The position numbers were made by a program, and so were the translations under genes. Shown piece after piece: positions 24,297 through 31,932 of a stretch of 32,528 bases of DNA (the first letter of the stretch is position 1; every line of letters begins with the position of its first letter). This DNA comes from Erysipelotrichaceae bacterium NK3D112 (lineage in GTDB: Bacteria; Bacillota_I; Bacilli_A; Erysipelotrichales; Erysipelotrichaceae), in the NCBI GenBank assembly GCA_000701725.1, contig JNJQ01000024.1:1-32528 (forward strand), given 5' to 3'. The notes beneath the pieces were generated by a model. That model made no database searches and was not told the DNA's origin. It saw only the letters and a list, made by a program, of their open reading frames with translations.

Positions 24297-25832
24297 ATGG
24301 CAAAAAAGAAGAGAAGAAGCAGATTTTCAAGGATCCGATGGGGATCGATGACATGGCTTGTGCTCCTGGTGTTTGTCATCGTTTTTGCATTCCTTCTTCT
24401 GAAATTCCCGATTATTCCGAATAAATGGAAATTTATAGTGCTTGGTGCAGTGGCTGTTATTACGGCCCTTCTCGGTTATTTCTCATTCCGCAATTTCAAG
24501 GATTTTTACAGTAAAAAGCCCGTTGTTTCGGCATTGAATATACTCTTATCCATTGTTCTGCTGATCTGTTCCATCATCCTTCCGACGGTGGAAAGCGGTA
24601 TCCGCAGGGTATTCGATGATGTGCCGGAAACAGTGAGCACCAAGATCAATGTCTATGCGATGACAACCGACTATAAATCCGCACACAGTGATCTTTTCCG
24701 CAGCCGCGGATTGATTACGGATGCGAGCTTGAACAATTATGCCAACAAGCAGTTTATCACTCAGACATCCGTGGATCAGGAAAACCAGGCGTTTGCCCTG
24801 GAAAAGCTGCAGATGATGTACAATTCCAAAAGCCTCTGGATCAATGAACAGGATACGGTATGGAATGCAGTTAATGCCTTATATACAGCGGAAGGCGATG
24901 CGCTGATACTCAATGAAGCGTATGTAGATCTGCTTACTGATACAGAAGAATACAGCAATTTCAAGGAAGATACGATCGTTCTATATTCTTTCACAAGGGA
25001 AGGGGAGAGTTCTTCCTCCAAATCCGAAGCAGATCTGACACAGCCGTTCAATATTTATATTGCAGGTTCTGATTCAAGAGAAGAAGGACTTACTACTGTT
25101 ACCAGAACAGACGTCAATATCATTGCCACGGTCAATCCGGAAAAGAAGACAGTAATACTGACTTCCTTCCCGCGAGACTCTTATATAGCCAATCCGGCTC
25201 TTGGCAACGGTCTGGACAAGCTTACCCATATGGGTGTATACGGAATTGACAATTCGCTGGCAGCTCTCAGCAGTTACATGAATGCGCCGCTGGACAATTA
25301 TGTATTGGTCAATTTCTACACATATAAAACGATTATCAATGCAATCGGAGGAGTGGATATAGACAATCCGTATGAATTCTCTGCCGGCTCATATACTTTC
25401 GAGGCAACCAGAATTCATCTGGATGGTGATTCGGCACTTGCGTATGTCAGAGAGAGAAAGAGCCTCCAGGGCGGTGACTTCAACCGTAATGAGCATCAGG
25501 TAATCGTATTGAGGGCAATCCTGAAAAAGATGCTCAGTCCGGAAAACATCGTAAATCTGAATAATGTACTGGACGCATTAAGCGGTACATTCATGACAAA
25601 TCTGTCATCAGATTCCATCTTCAAACTGGTAAGCGAGCAGATCGACAGACCCGGAAACTGGAATATCATTTCCTATCATGTGACCGGCACAACCGGCAGT
25701 GAAGTCACCGCTTCAATGCCCGGACAGCTGCTTTCGGTGGTCTATCCGGACACCGCCCAGATGGAATTCGCGGTGGATCAGATGAACAGACTGCTCGCAA
25801 ATGAAGACATATATCAGGAAAAACTACCCTGA
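24297..25832 (+). CDS. LytR-CpsA-Psr (LCP) family cell-wall ligase
   Basis: 511 residues with three predicted membrane helices in the first 110 (a basic KKKRRSRFSR start, then LVLLVFVIVFAFLLL and two more). The LCP domain lies at about residues 250 to 420: YIAGSDSR, TRTDVNIIATVNP, SFPRDSYI, DKLTHMGVYG, GGVDIDNP and YVRERKSLQGGDFNRNEHQ. The conserved Arg and Asp residues that hold the lipid pyrophosphate are present. LCP enzymes move wall teichoic acid or capsule polymers from lipid carriers to peptidoglycan on the outer face of the membrane. The insert between the helices and the catalytic domain is a known accessory arrangement. Its place after a penicillin-binding protein fits a cell-wall role; the polymer is unknown. 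Confidence 0.93.
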   Translation: MAKKKRRSRFSRIRWGSMTWLVLLVFVIVFAFLLLKFPIIPNKWKFIVLGAVAVITALLGYFSFRNFKDFYSKKPVVSALNILLSIVLLICSIILPTVESGIRRVFDDVPETVSTKINVYAMTTDYKSAHSDLFRSRGLITDASLNNYANKQFITQTSVDQENQAFALEKLQMMYNSKSLWINEQDTVWNAVNALYTAEGDALILNEAYVDLLTDTEEYSNFKEDTIVLYSFTREGESSSSKSEADLTQPFNIYIAGSDSREEGLTTVTRTDVNIIATVNPEKKTVILTSFPRDSYIANPALGNGLDKLTHMGVYGIDNSLAALSSYMNAPLDNYVLVNFYTYKTIINAIGGVDIDNPYEFSAGSYTFEATRIHLDGDSALAYVRERKSLQGGDFNRNEHQVIVLRAILKKMLSPENIVNLNNVLDALSGTFMTNLSSDSIFKLVSEQIDRPGNWNIISYHVTGTTGSEVTASMPGQLLSVVYPDTAQMEFAVDQMNRLLANEDIYQEKLP

Positions 25833-25920
25833 TAGCTTGATTTCCCGGCTGAATTGAAAAAAAATCTGAAGCATTCAAAAATTAAAATGTTTAGAACTTT
25901 AATTTTGCGGATTTCTCATA

Positions 25921-25926
25921 TACAAT
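25921..25926 (+). promoter_or_regulatory. Likely -10 box of the InlB-repeat gene
   Basis: TACAAT is placed so that transcription would start near 25933, just before the stem-loop at 25937. The matching -35 (TTTAAT, 25898-25903) is poor. Confidence 0.4.
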
Positions 25927-25936
25927 ACTTTTGATG

Positions 25937-25973
25937 AACACCATTTTCATAGTCTCGTGATGAGAGTGGTGTT
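25937..25973 (+). promoter_or_regulatory. Stem-loop at the predicted 5' end of the InlB-repeat mRNA
   Basis: AACACCATTTTCAT (25937-25950) pairs over 14 positions, two of them G-U, with ATGAGAGTGGTGTT (25960-25973) around a nine-base loop. No T-run follows, so it is not a terminator. At the very start of the leader it would be expected to protect the long transcript from decay. The GGAGGGG ribosome site lies clear of it at 26002. Confidence 0.6.
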
Positions 25974-26020
25974 GCGGAGTTCCGGATCAATCCTGGAATA
26001 TGGAGGGGAAAGGTTAGATT

Positions 26021-29000
26021 ATGAAAGAAAACAAATTCCTGAAATCTCTGCTGGCATCGTTACTGGCATTCACTGCCGTAGCTTCGTCAGCAACCCCTGT
26101 ATTCGCTGAGGATACAGCGGCAGAACCGGAAGAAGCTGTTTTGGAAGAGGCGCCTGCAGAAGCAGAGGAACTTCCTGCTGAGGAAGTTGCTGAAGAGCTT
26201 CCTGTAGAGGGAGTTGAAGAAGAACTCCCTGCAGAGGAAGTTACTGTTGAAGAAGAAGCCGTCGAAGAAACTGTCTCCTTCTACCAAGAAATTGAAGATG
26301 TTACTGTTTCAGCAGAAGCAGCAGCAAACGTTTTCCCGGACGGCACTGTCATGACAGTTAAAAAAGTAGATGACGAGGCTACTTTGGAGCTGGCAGCACA
26401 GGCGGTTGGCGAAAATGCGACAACAAAAGTCGCTGTCGATATCACATTCATTTGCGGAAATGATGAAATTCAGCCTAATGGAGAGGTTCGTGTTACGATC
26501 AGTTCTCCTGAAATCGCTGAACTCGACAATCCTGTGCTTGTTCACGTAGATGACAAGCAGGAAGAAGTGACACCTGAAGTTGTTGAGCAGATTAAAGAAC
26601 CGACACCTGCAGAGGAAGTCACAGCTGATCTGGAATCATTCTCTGTTTATGCGGTTGTCGAAGATGGCGGTACCGGAGATGATGCGCGTCTCAAGGTAAA
26701 TTTTGTTCAGACGGATGGAACTACAACTATCCTGGTAAAGAAAACTGATGATAAAAAAGAAACGATTGACGGTGTAGAGGTTGATCATTTTGAAGAAGTT
26801 CTTTACGATCCAGGCGCTGGTGCTCTGACCGGAAGACAGATGTTCAAAGGATGGACAACTGAAGAAAACTATACGGATGAAACAACTGCTAAAACAATCG
26901 CGGATGTTCGAAATGAAGTTAAAGCGCAGCTGTATGATGGTGTTACTGAAGGTGAATCAGTAACATATTATGCAATGATTTTTGATGTTTATAGCTTAAT
27001 GCTTCTTGATGAAGATGGTGCTGTGCTGAGATCTGAATCTGTCATCGTAAAGAGCGGATCATCCAAATCTTATACTGTCAATCAGTTTTATGATCCGAAG
27101 GATCCGGATTCAAGATTTGAAGGCTGGGCTGAAGCCACTCAGGATGCAGACGGAAAATGGGTGATCAGTGATAATCCTGATCCTTTATATCCGAACGGAA
27201 CCGAGTTTACTTTTGGCGCCGGCGGACTCAACAAAGATCTTGTTTTAAAGGCATATGTTCCTGCAGGAAAATGGCTGATCTTTAAAGAAAATGGTGAAGG
27301 TGCAAGTTATACTGCTCCTCAATTCTATCGTGGACAGGTAACACAGGAGCCGACTCCCGCTCCTACACGTTTTGGTTATGAATTTGGCGGTTGGTATCTG
27401 GATGAGGGATGCACTGAAAAATTTGTATTTGGCAATGTTCTTGAGAAAACCACACGTGTATATGCTAAATGGAATGCTAATACAAAAGCAAATTATACAG
27501 TAGTCATCTGGACCGAGAACCTGGCGGGTGATGGTTATGATTATAAAGAAGTTGTTACAGTTAGGGATGCAAATGTTGGTGCTAATACAAATGTAACCGG
27601 AAATGCAGATGATGTGCAGGTGAGTATTAACGGCACTCGTAAGTCGTATACCGGATTCCATCTTAAAGCGGCTCCCGAAAATAAAACAGTTACACCGGAA
27701 GGTACTGCAGTAGTAAATGTATATTTTGACCGCACAGAGTATACCTTTACATTCCAGACTCAAAATGGAACTACAATTCATACTGTAACAAGAAAGTATG
27801 ATACTGATATTACGGATATTTGGAATTTCACTGGCTCAAATGGGGTAACTTATCCGCGATCAGACACTTCTTGGACTCCGCATGGTTCTGACACATATAC
27901 TGCTCGTATTACAGTGATGCAGAGAATGCCGGCAGAAAACATTAGGTGGACTCATACAAGTTCTGATAATACAAAGCGCTATTTCCATTATATGCGTGAA
28001 GTACCTGACGGAGAAACTGGCACAAAGACATATGCTGGACGTCAATTTGACGAATGGAAAGTTTTCGAAAATGACTTTAATATTGTGTTCTACAATGATG
28101 ACTTCTGGGTACTAAAAGGATTTGAGAGACTTGCAATTACTAAGAGTAATGACGAGGCAGTTAGTTTGACTGCAGGCAATTCAATCAGATGGACTGCCTT
28201 AAATAGCAATTATGGTGGTACCGATAATCATCTTTACTTCTATTACACGAGAATGCAGTACCCGATCAACTACATGGATGGAAAATATGTTGATGGGTAT
28301 GGTGTAGAGTTGGATGAAGCAAATCGAGGCCAGCTCCATGAAAGTGCAAAGATTGATTACGATGCAGATATTTCATCATATGGCAAAGGCGGAGCTAACT
28401 ATTATGCTGCGGCAGATAAAACTCCTCAGGGATACACATTCGGTGGATGGTATATCGATCAGCCTTGCACAGTGCCGTATGACTTTACAAGGATGCCGAT
28501 TGATGGTTTGACTGTATATGCAAAATGGATCAAGAATCAGTATCGTGTGTTCCTCCATCCAAATGTTCCGACTGATGAGGCATATGAATATGGTGATCAG
28601 GAGACATCGTTCAGAATCGATTATGATGAAGAAATCAGCAAAATCCAGTACTACAGAGATGAATATACATTAAGCGGTTGGTATAGAGATCCTGATTTTA
28701 CACAGTCATTTAACTTCGATGCGTTTGCAGCGAATGATAACACAGTGTATGAAGCATATGACCAGACAGAATCTACAGAGAGAAATGAATATGGTGTAGA
28801 AACTTCGAGCGAAAACAAAGATGCTAAAAATAATCGTTTCTGGATTAAGACAAAGCTTGATCTGTATGCAAAGTGGCGTTATAAGCTTGTAGGCGCAGAC
28901 GGAATTAATGTAGTATATGATGCTGTAGAAGGAAAAGGTACTTTTGCTGGAGGCGAAGTTGAACATACTGATCCGTTAGTCTACCAGGATGCTTCCACAG

Positions 29001-30484
29001 CATCTGCTCAGACTGCTTCTGTAGCAACAAGCGCAAATGAAGAATTCAAGTATTGGGTATTATATAGTTGGAATGGAACTGAATTTGTTCCTACCGAGCA
29101 GACAGTTTTACCTGGCCAGACATTTGTTGTATATGCAAAGGATGCTCACAAGACTGAGAATTCTGATCACACAGAAGATGATCCCAGCTATACATACACA
29201 ATCAAGCTTGTTGCTGAATACGGTTCTATTGAAGCTCCGGCTGATACTCATATTAATTGGTACTCCAATGTTAAAGACATTTTAGGCAATACGATGGATT
29301 TGGATAAATTCCATAAGACCACTGATAAATCTGAAGCTGATAAAGGCTGGTATGTCACTAATGATCCTATTGAAATCAATAAAGGTTATAACATCATGCC
29401 TGCCGATACATACAGCTATGATGATTATGCATTCCTTGGATGGGCTAAGCTTGAAGAACATGAAAAGGCAAGTGATAAAGTCTTCACTGAAGCAGATCTG
29501 TTCTTAAAGTGGGTACCTGCATCAGGCGATAAAGCCGCTCATTTTGAAACTCAGGATGGACGTACTGTAACTCAGGTTGCCGCTGATGAGAATCATCCTT
29601 ATGAAGATCTCTATGCAGTTTGGTACAAGCCTGAAACAATTAGAATTAATCATTCATCAAATAGAGCAGAAACCAACGATAACGTCTTAGTCTATGTGTC
29701 CGACACATTAAGTGATACAACTGCTGCGATCGCTCAGAACTTTGCAACAACTAAAGGCTATGAATTTATTGGAAAAACTGACAAGATCGATATGACTGAG
29801 TATGTTTCTGACGGTTATTTCTATGGTGGCTATTATAAGCATAATAACAATACTGGAAACTATACAGGAGATCCTAATTATTGGGTCGAAGATGATGCTT
29901 GGACAAATAACGGTCTCGAAGTTGATCCTGATGTATTAATGAATGATCAGAATTTGACAGATAAGACGTATTATCTGAAAGAAGTACCTGTTGATTATCT
30001 TGTACCGAAGACTCAGTACGTATATAACAAGTATCGTGGTAATGTTGTAACAAAACTTCTGGCTCTTACAGCGATTGATGACGGTAACTACAACGCGATC
30101 GAAGCTGTTGATATTGATGGTAACGTTGTTGACGTACACATTGCCAATAAATATACAGTTAAGGGTGAAGCTTCAAAAGACTTTACTGCACAGTCTCTGA
30201 TCAGTAAAGATGGTTATGTGGTTGTATGGAATGCTAAGGAAACAAAACCGCAGAGCGGTGTCGCATTTGGAGATTATTCTGGTACAAGTGCAATCAAAGC
30301 CAATCAGACAATGACACAGGTATTAAGACTTATTACACTTGACAATGTCGTTGTTGAGAGAGCTACACGTGTAGTTACAACTGGTAACAACTCAATCGGC
30401 TTTGCTACACCTGGTGATTTGAAGAGTACAACAACCAATAAAACAACAATTACGTATTCAGCATATGACAATTCTGGAGAATAA
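26021..30484 (+). CDS. Large secreted InlB B-repeat surface protein without visible anchor
   Basis: 1487 residues. A signal peptide (MKENKFLKSLLASLLAFTAV, cleaved near FAED) is followed by acidic tandem repeats of the EELPAEEV type up to about residue 90. Several InlB B-repeat (Listeria-Bacteroides) units follow, each with a GW core and a YAKW end, for example FGGWYLDEGC near 454, FGGWYIDQPC near 805 and LSGWYRDPDF near 883, with less regular units at about 272, 364 and 1135. Such repeats usually occur in adhesins. The protein stops at TTITYSAYDNSGE with no LPXTG, membrane helix or KIGINFY domain, so it is either released or the end has been lost. Its codons look more A/T-rich than its neighbours. 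The peptide gene at 30509 begins 25 bases later in the same transcript. Confidence 0.85.
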   Translation: MKENKFLKSLLASLLAFTAVASSATPVFAEDTAAEPEEAVLEEAPAEAEELPAEEVAEELPVEGVEEELPAEEVTVEEEAVEETVSFYQEIEDVTVSAEAAANVFPDGTVMTVKKVDDEATLELAAQAVGENATTKVAVDITFICGNDEIQPNGEVRVTISSPEIAELDNPVLVHVDDKQEEVTPEVVEQIKEPTPAEEVTADLESFSVYAVVEDGGTGDDARLKVNFVQTDGTTTILVKKTDDKKETIDGVEVDHFEEVLYDPGAGALTGRQMFKGWTTEENYTDETTAKTIADVRNEVKAQLYDGVTEGESVTYYAMIFDVYSLMLLDEDGAVLRSESVIVKSGSSKSYTVNQFYDPKDPDSRFEGWAEATQDADGKWVISDNPDPLYPNGTEFTFGAGGLNKDLVLKAYVPAGKWLIFKENGEGASYTAPQFYRGQVTQEPTPAPTRFGYEFGGWYLDEGCTEKFVFGNVLEKTTRVYAKWNANTKANYTVVIWTENLAGDGYDYKEVVTVRDANVGANTNVTGNADDVQVSINGTRKSYTGFHLKAAPENKTVTPEGTAVVNVYFDRTEYTFTFQTQNGTTIHTVTRKYDTDITDIWNFTGSNGVTYPRSDTSWTPHGSDTYTARITVMQRMPAENIRWTHTSSDNTKRYFHYMREVPDGETGTKTYAGRQFDEWKVFENDFNIVFYNDDFWVLKGFERLAITKSNDEAVSLTAGNSIRWTALNSNYGGTDNHLYFYYTRMQYPINYMDGKYVDGYGVELDEANRGQLHESAKIDYDADISSYGKGGANYYAAADKTPQGYTFGGWYIDQPCTVPYDFTRMPIDGLTVYAKWIKNQYRVFLHPNVPTDEAYEYGDQETSFRIDYDEEISKIQYYRDEYTLSGWYRDPDFTQSFNFDAFAANDNTVYEAYDQTESTERNEYGVETSSENKDAKNNRFWIKTKLDLYAKWRYKLVGADGINVVYDAVEGKGTFAGGEVEHTDPLVYQDASTASAQTASVATSANEEFKYWVLYSWNGTEFVPTEQTVLPGQTFVVYAKDAHKTENSDHTEDDPSYTYTIKLVAEYGSIEAPADTHINWYSNVKDILGNTMDLDKFHKTTDKSEADKGWYVTNDPIEINKGYNIMPADTYSYDDYAFLGWAKLEEHEKASDKVFTEADLFLKWVPASGDKAAHFETQDGRTVTQVAADENHPYEDLYAVWYKPETIRINHSSNRAETNDNVLVYVSDTLSDTTAAIAQNFATTKGYEFIGKTDKIDMTEYVSDGYFYGGYYKHNNNTGNYTGDPNYWVEDDAWTNNGLEVDPDVLMNDQNLTDKTYYLKEVPVDYLVPKTQYVYNKYRGNVVTKLLALTAIDDGNYNAIEAVDIDGNVVDVHIANKYTVKGEASKDFTAQSLISKDGYVVVWNAKETKPQSGVAFGDYSGTSAIKANQTMTQVLRLITLDNVVVERATRVVTTGNNSIGFATPGDLKSTTTNKTTITYSAYDNSGE
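26145..26265 (+). repeat. Imperfect tandem repeats encoding acidic Glu-Leu-Pro units
   Basis: The DNA repeats units resembling GAGGAACTTCCTGCTGAGG, which encode EELPAEEV, EELPVEGV and EELPAEEV variants. Such repeats can change number by slippage and alter the length of the N-terminal stalk. Confidence 0.6.
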
Positions 30485-30508
30485 TTGAATCTCAGGGGGA
30501 TATTATAA

Positions 30509-30673
30509 ATGAATAACACTTCAACAAAATATGAAAAGCCTAAGTTTCTGTTATTCGAATCAAAAAAGTCTATGATTCTGAATAATGTTGACACAGTCAA
30601 TCCGAATCCCGGAGAAACAGAGGATCCTGATCCTACACATACATCCGAGGAATGGGGAGAACTTGACGACTAA
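30509..30673 (+). CDS. 54-residue RiPP-like precursor peptide (cassette 2)
   Basis: A short gene directly after the InlB-repeat gene, with an AGGGGGA ribosome site eight bases before ATG. The peptide starts MNNTSTKYEKPKFLLFES, has NPNPGETEDPDP in the middle and ends SEEWGELDD. The Y-x-x-P-x-[LF]-x-L start and P-G-E-T-E motif match peptide 1 at 12763-12864, and both are followed by a terminator and then an HprK-like gene. It has no Cys, so a Cys thioether cannot form here; this separates its chemistry from peptide 1. The C-terminal half is very acidic. With PqqD-like and kinase-like neighbours, a modified peptide is the best reading, but this is inference. Confidence 0.72.
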   Translation: MNNTSTKYEKPKFLLFESKKSMILNNVDTVNPNPGETEDPDPTHTSEEWGELDD

Positions 30674-30690
30674 AGCTTAGGTGCTATAGG

Positions 30691-30726
30691 GAGAGAATCA
30701 CTTTGATGAGATTCTCTCTCTTTTTT
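30691..30726 (+). terminator. Strong terminator between peptide 2 and its hprK-like gene
   Basis: GAGAGAATC (30691-30699) and GATTCTCTC (30710-30718) form a perfect nine-pair stem on a ten-base loop, followed by TC and six T. It closes the InlB-repeat / peptide transcript. Confidence 0.92.
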
Positions 30727-30727
30727 A

Positions 30728-30736
30728 TGGTATAAA
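30728..30736 (+). promoter_or_regulatory. Extended -10 promoter giving a leaderless mRNA
   Basis: TGGTATAAA is a good extended -10 element. Seven bases beyond it is the ATG at 30744, so the transcript should start at or next to the start codon. No ribosome site can exist upstream. A normal -35 would fall inside the terminator stem. Confidence 0.55.
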
Positions 30737-30743
30737 TTTAGTT

Positions 30744-31460
30744 ATGACAAATATTATGCTGGCAGATGTTAATATTGCTTACGAATTCAGTGTTGAAGAT
30801 ACATCAAAATTTTTCGAAGGATATGCAACTGATTGCAGAGAAGAGGCAGTTGCACTGGAACTTACGGATGTTGAAAAAGACTCGCTTAAACAAAAGGAGT
30901 CCAGGGCGAAAGATTATGAATTCTATTATATTCTGAATCATTTGTCGAATATGTTTCTTCCTATGAAACGCGTATTTTATCATGGTGTGGCATTTTATAT
31001 TAATGATGATGCTTATTTACTTACTGCATCAAGCGGAGTGGGAAAAACAACGCAATACAAAAATATGAAACAGCTGCATCCGGATCATATCCGTATTCTG
31101 AATGGTGACAAACCGATCCTGCATTTTACTGACGAATCTATTCATATGTACGCTTCTCCCTGGATGGGCAAAGAAAGAATGGGCGAATTGGGGGATACTG
31201 AATTAAAAGGAGTGATTATTCTGTCGCAGAATAAAGAGAATTCAATCCGTAAGCTCAACACTGAAGAAGCGATCATACCGCTGATGCAGCATTTCCTGTA
31301 TAATCCTGATACATTGGAAGATATAGGATATGTATGCAAAATGACAGAATGTATACTGAGCAGAGTACCAGTATGGTTTTATGAGAACACAGGTACACCT
31401 GAATCTTCTGAACTGTTATATCAAATGCTTTTAAAACACAGCGGAGGTCGCAATGGATAA
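30744..31460 (+). CDS. HPr-kinase-like ATPase of RiPP type (cassette 2)
   Basis: 238 residues with a Walker A loop, TASSGVGKTT, at about 94 to 103, then LNGDKPIL, YASPWMGK and KENSIRKLN, each with a counterpart in the enzyme at 13348-14091. As there, the N-terminal domain of true HPr kinase is missing and the length fits RiPP-associated members, some of which phosphorylate peptide precursors. The start has no ribosome site and lies directly downstream of an extended -10 box, so translation is probably leaderless. The gene overlaps the PqqD-like gene by eight bases, so the two are made together. The likely substrate is the peptide at 30509-30673, by position only. Confidence 0.8.
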   Translation: MTNIMLADVNIAYEFSVEDTSKFFEGYATDCREEAVALELTDVEKDSLKQKESRAKDYEFYYILNHLSNMFLPMKRVFYHGVAFYINDDAYLLTASSGVGKTTQYKNMKQLHPDHIRILNGDKPILHFTDESIHMYASPWMGKERMGELGDTELKGVIILSQNKENSIRKLNTEEAIIPLMQHFLYNPDTLEDIGYVCKMTECILSRVPVWFYENTGTPESSELLYQMLLKHSGGRNG

Positions 31461-31770
31461 TTACATTATCAGAGAAGGAGTCATGCTCACAAGCATTCTT
31501 GATCAGTACATACTTGTCTCTGTTAAAGCATGCAGGGACAAATGTCCATATGTAAAAATGGTGAATGAAACCGCAGCATATTTCTGGAAAATGATTGAAA
31601 AGGGTTGTTCTATCGAAGAAATGACAGAAAATGCCTGTAATCAATATGGTGTAACTGATATGGATGAAATGCGCAATGACATCCATGAATATATATTGTC
31701 TTTACAAAATGCAGGTTATTTGCTCTCTGAAGATGAAGTTTCAGCTATGGAATTACAGACTCAAATATAA
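31453..31770 (+). CDS. PqqD-like peptide-binding protein
   Basis: 105 residues starting in an eight-base overlap with the HprK-like gene, with GGAGG upstream of ATG. The N-terminus (REGVMLTSILDQYILVSVKA) would form the beta strands, and MVNETAAYFWKMIEKGCSIEEM the first helices, of a PqqD fold. A winged helix with an E-x-x-x-D-x-x-x-[YF] stretch follows (MDEMRNDIHEYILSLQNAGYL). PqqD-type proteins hold the leader of a RiPP precursor and present it to the modifying enzyme. No radical SAM gene adjoins it, so it may serve the HprK-like partner or the distant radical SAM enzyme at 14167-15453. Confidence 0.82.
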   Translation: MDNYIIREGVMLTSILDQYILVSVKACRDKCPYVKMVNETAAYFWKMIEKGCSIEEMTENACNQYGVTDMDEMRNDIHEYILSLQNAGYLLSEDEVSAMELQTQI

Positions 31771-31826
31771 ATAATGATATTCTAACAGTAAACAATTCTG
31801 GCCATAAACAGCACTGATGCTGTGAA

Positions 31827-31835
31827 TGGTATAAT
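31827..31835 (+). promoter_or_regulatory. Extended -10 promoter of the right-hand IS transposase
   Basis: TGGTATAAT is a near-perfect extended -10 element. Transcription from about 31842 would include the whole structured leader before the transposase ATG at 31933. Confidence 0.55.
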
Positions 31836-31930
31836 GACATCGCCAAATATTGAAGTACTTAAGCAGCCATCTGGCTCAATGTTTGGCGACATCTCCGGTC
31901 GGATGGCTGCTTAAGTAATCGGAGATGTCG
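31836..31930 (+). repeat. Interlocking inverted repeats in the transposase leader
   Basis: Three pairings compete. ACTTAAGCAGCCATC (31857-31871) pairs perfectly with GATGGCTGCTTAAGT (31902-31916). CGACATCTCCG (31887-31897) pairs perfectly with CGGAGATGTCG (31920-31930), which covers the GGAG ribosome site. The segment at 31840-31852 pairs with 31877-31889 with one mismatch. Because arms overlap or cross, only some can form together. This looks like an IS end combined with translational control of the transposase. Confidence 0.6.
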
Positions 31931-31932
31931 TT

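Noticed and set aside
25937-25973. Terminator before the InlB-repeat gene
   Set aside because: The stem is followed by GCGGAG rather than a T-run, and it lies downstream of the likely -10 box.
746-30484. Sortase (LPXTG) anchoring of the secreted proteins
   Set aside because: No LPXTG-like motif with a following hydrophobic segment and basic tail exists at the C-terminus of any of the six large secreted proteins.
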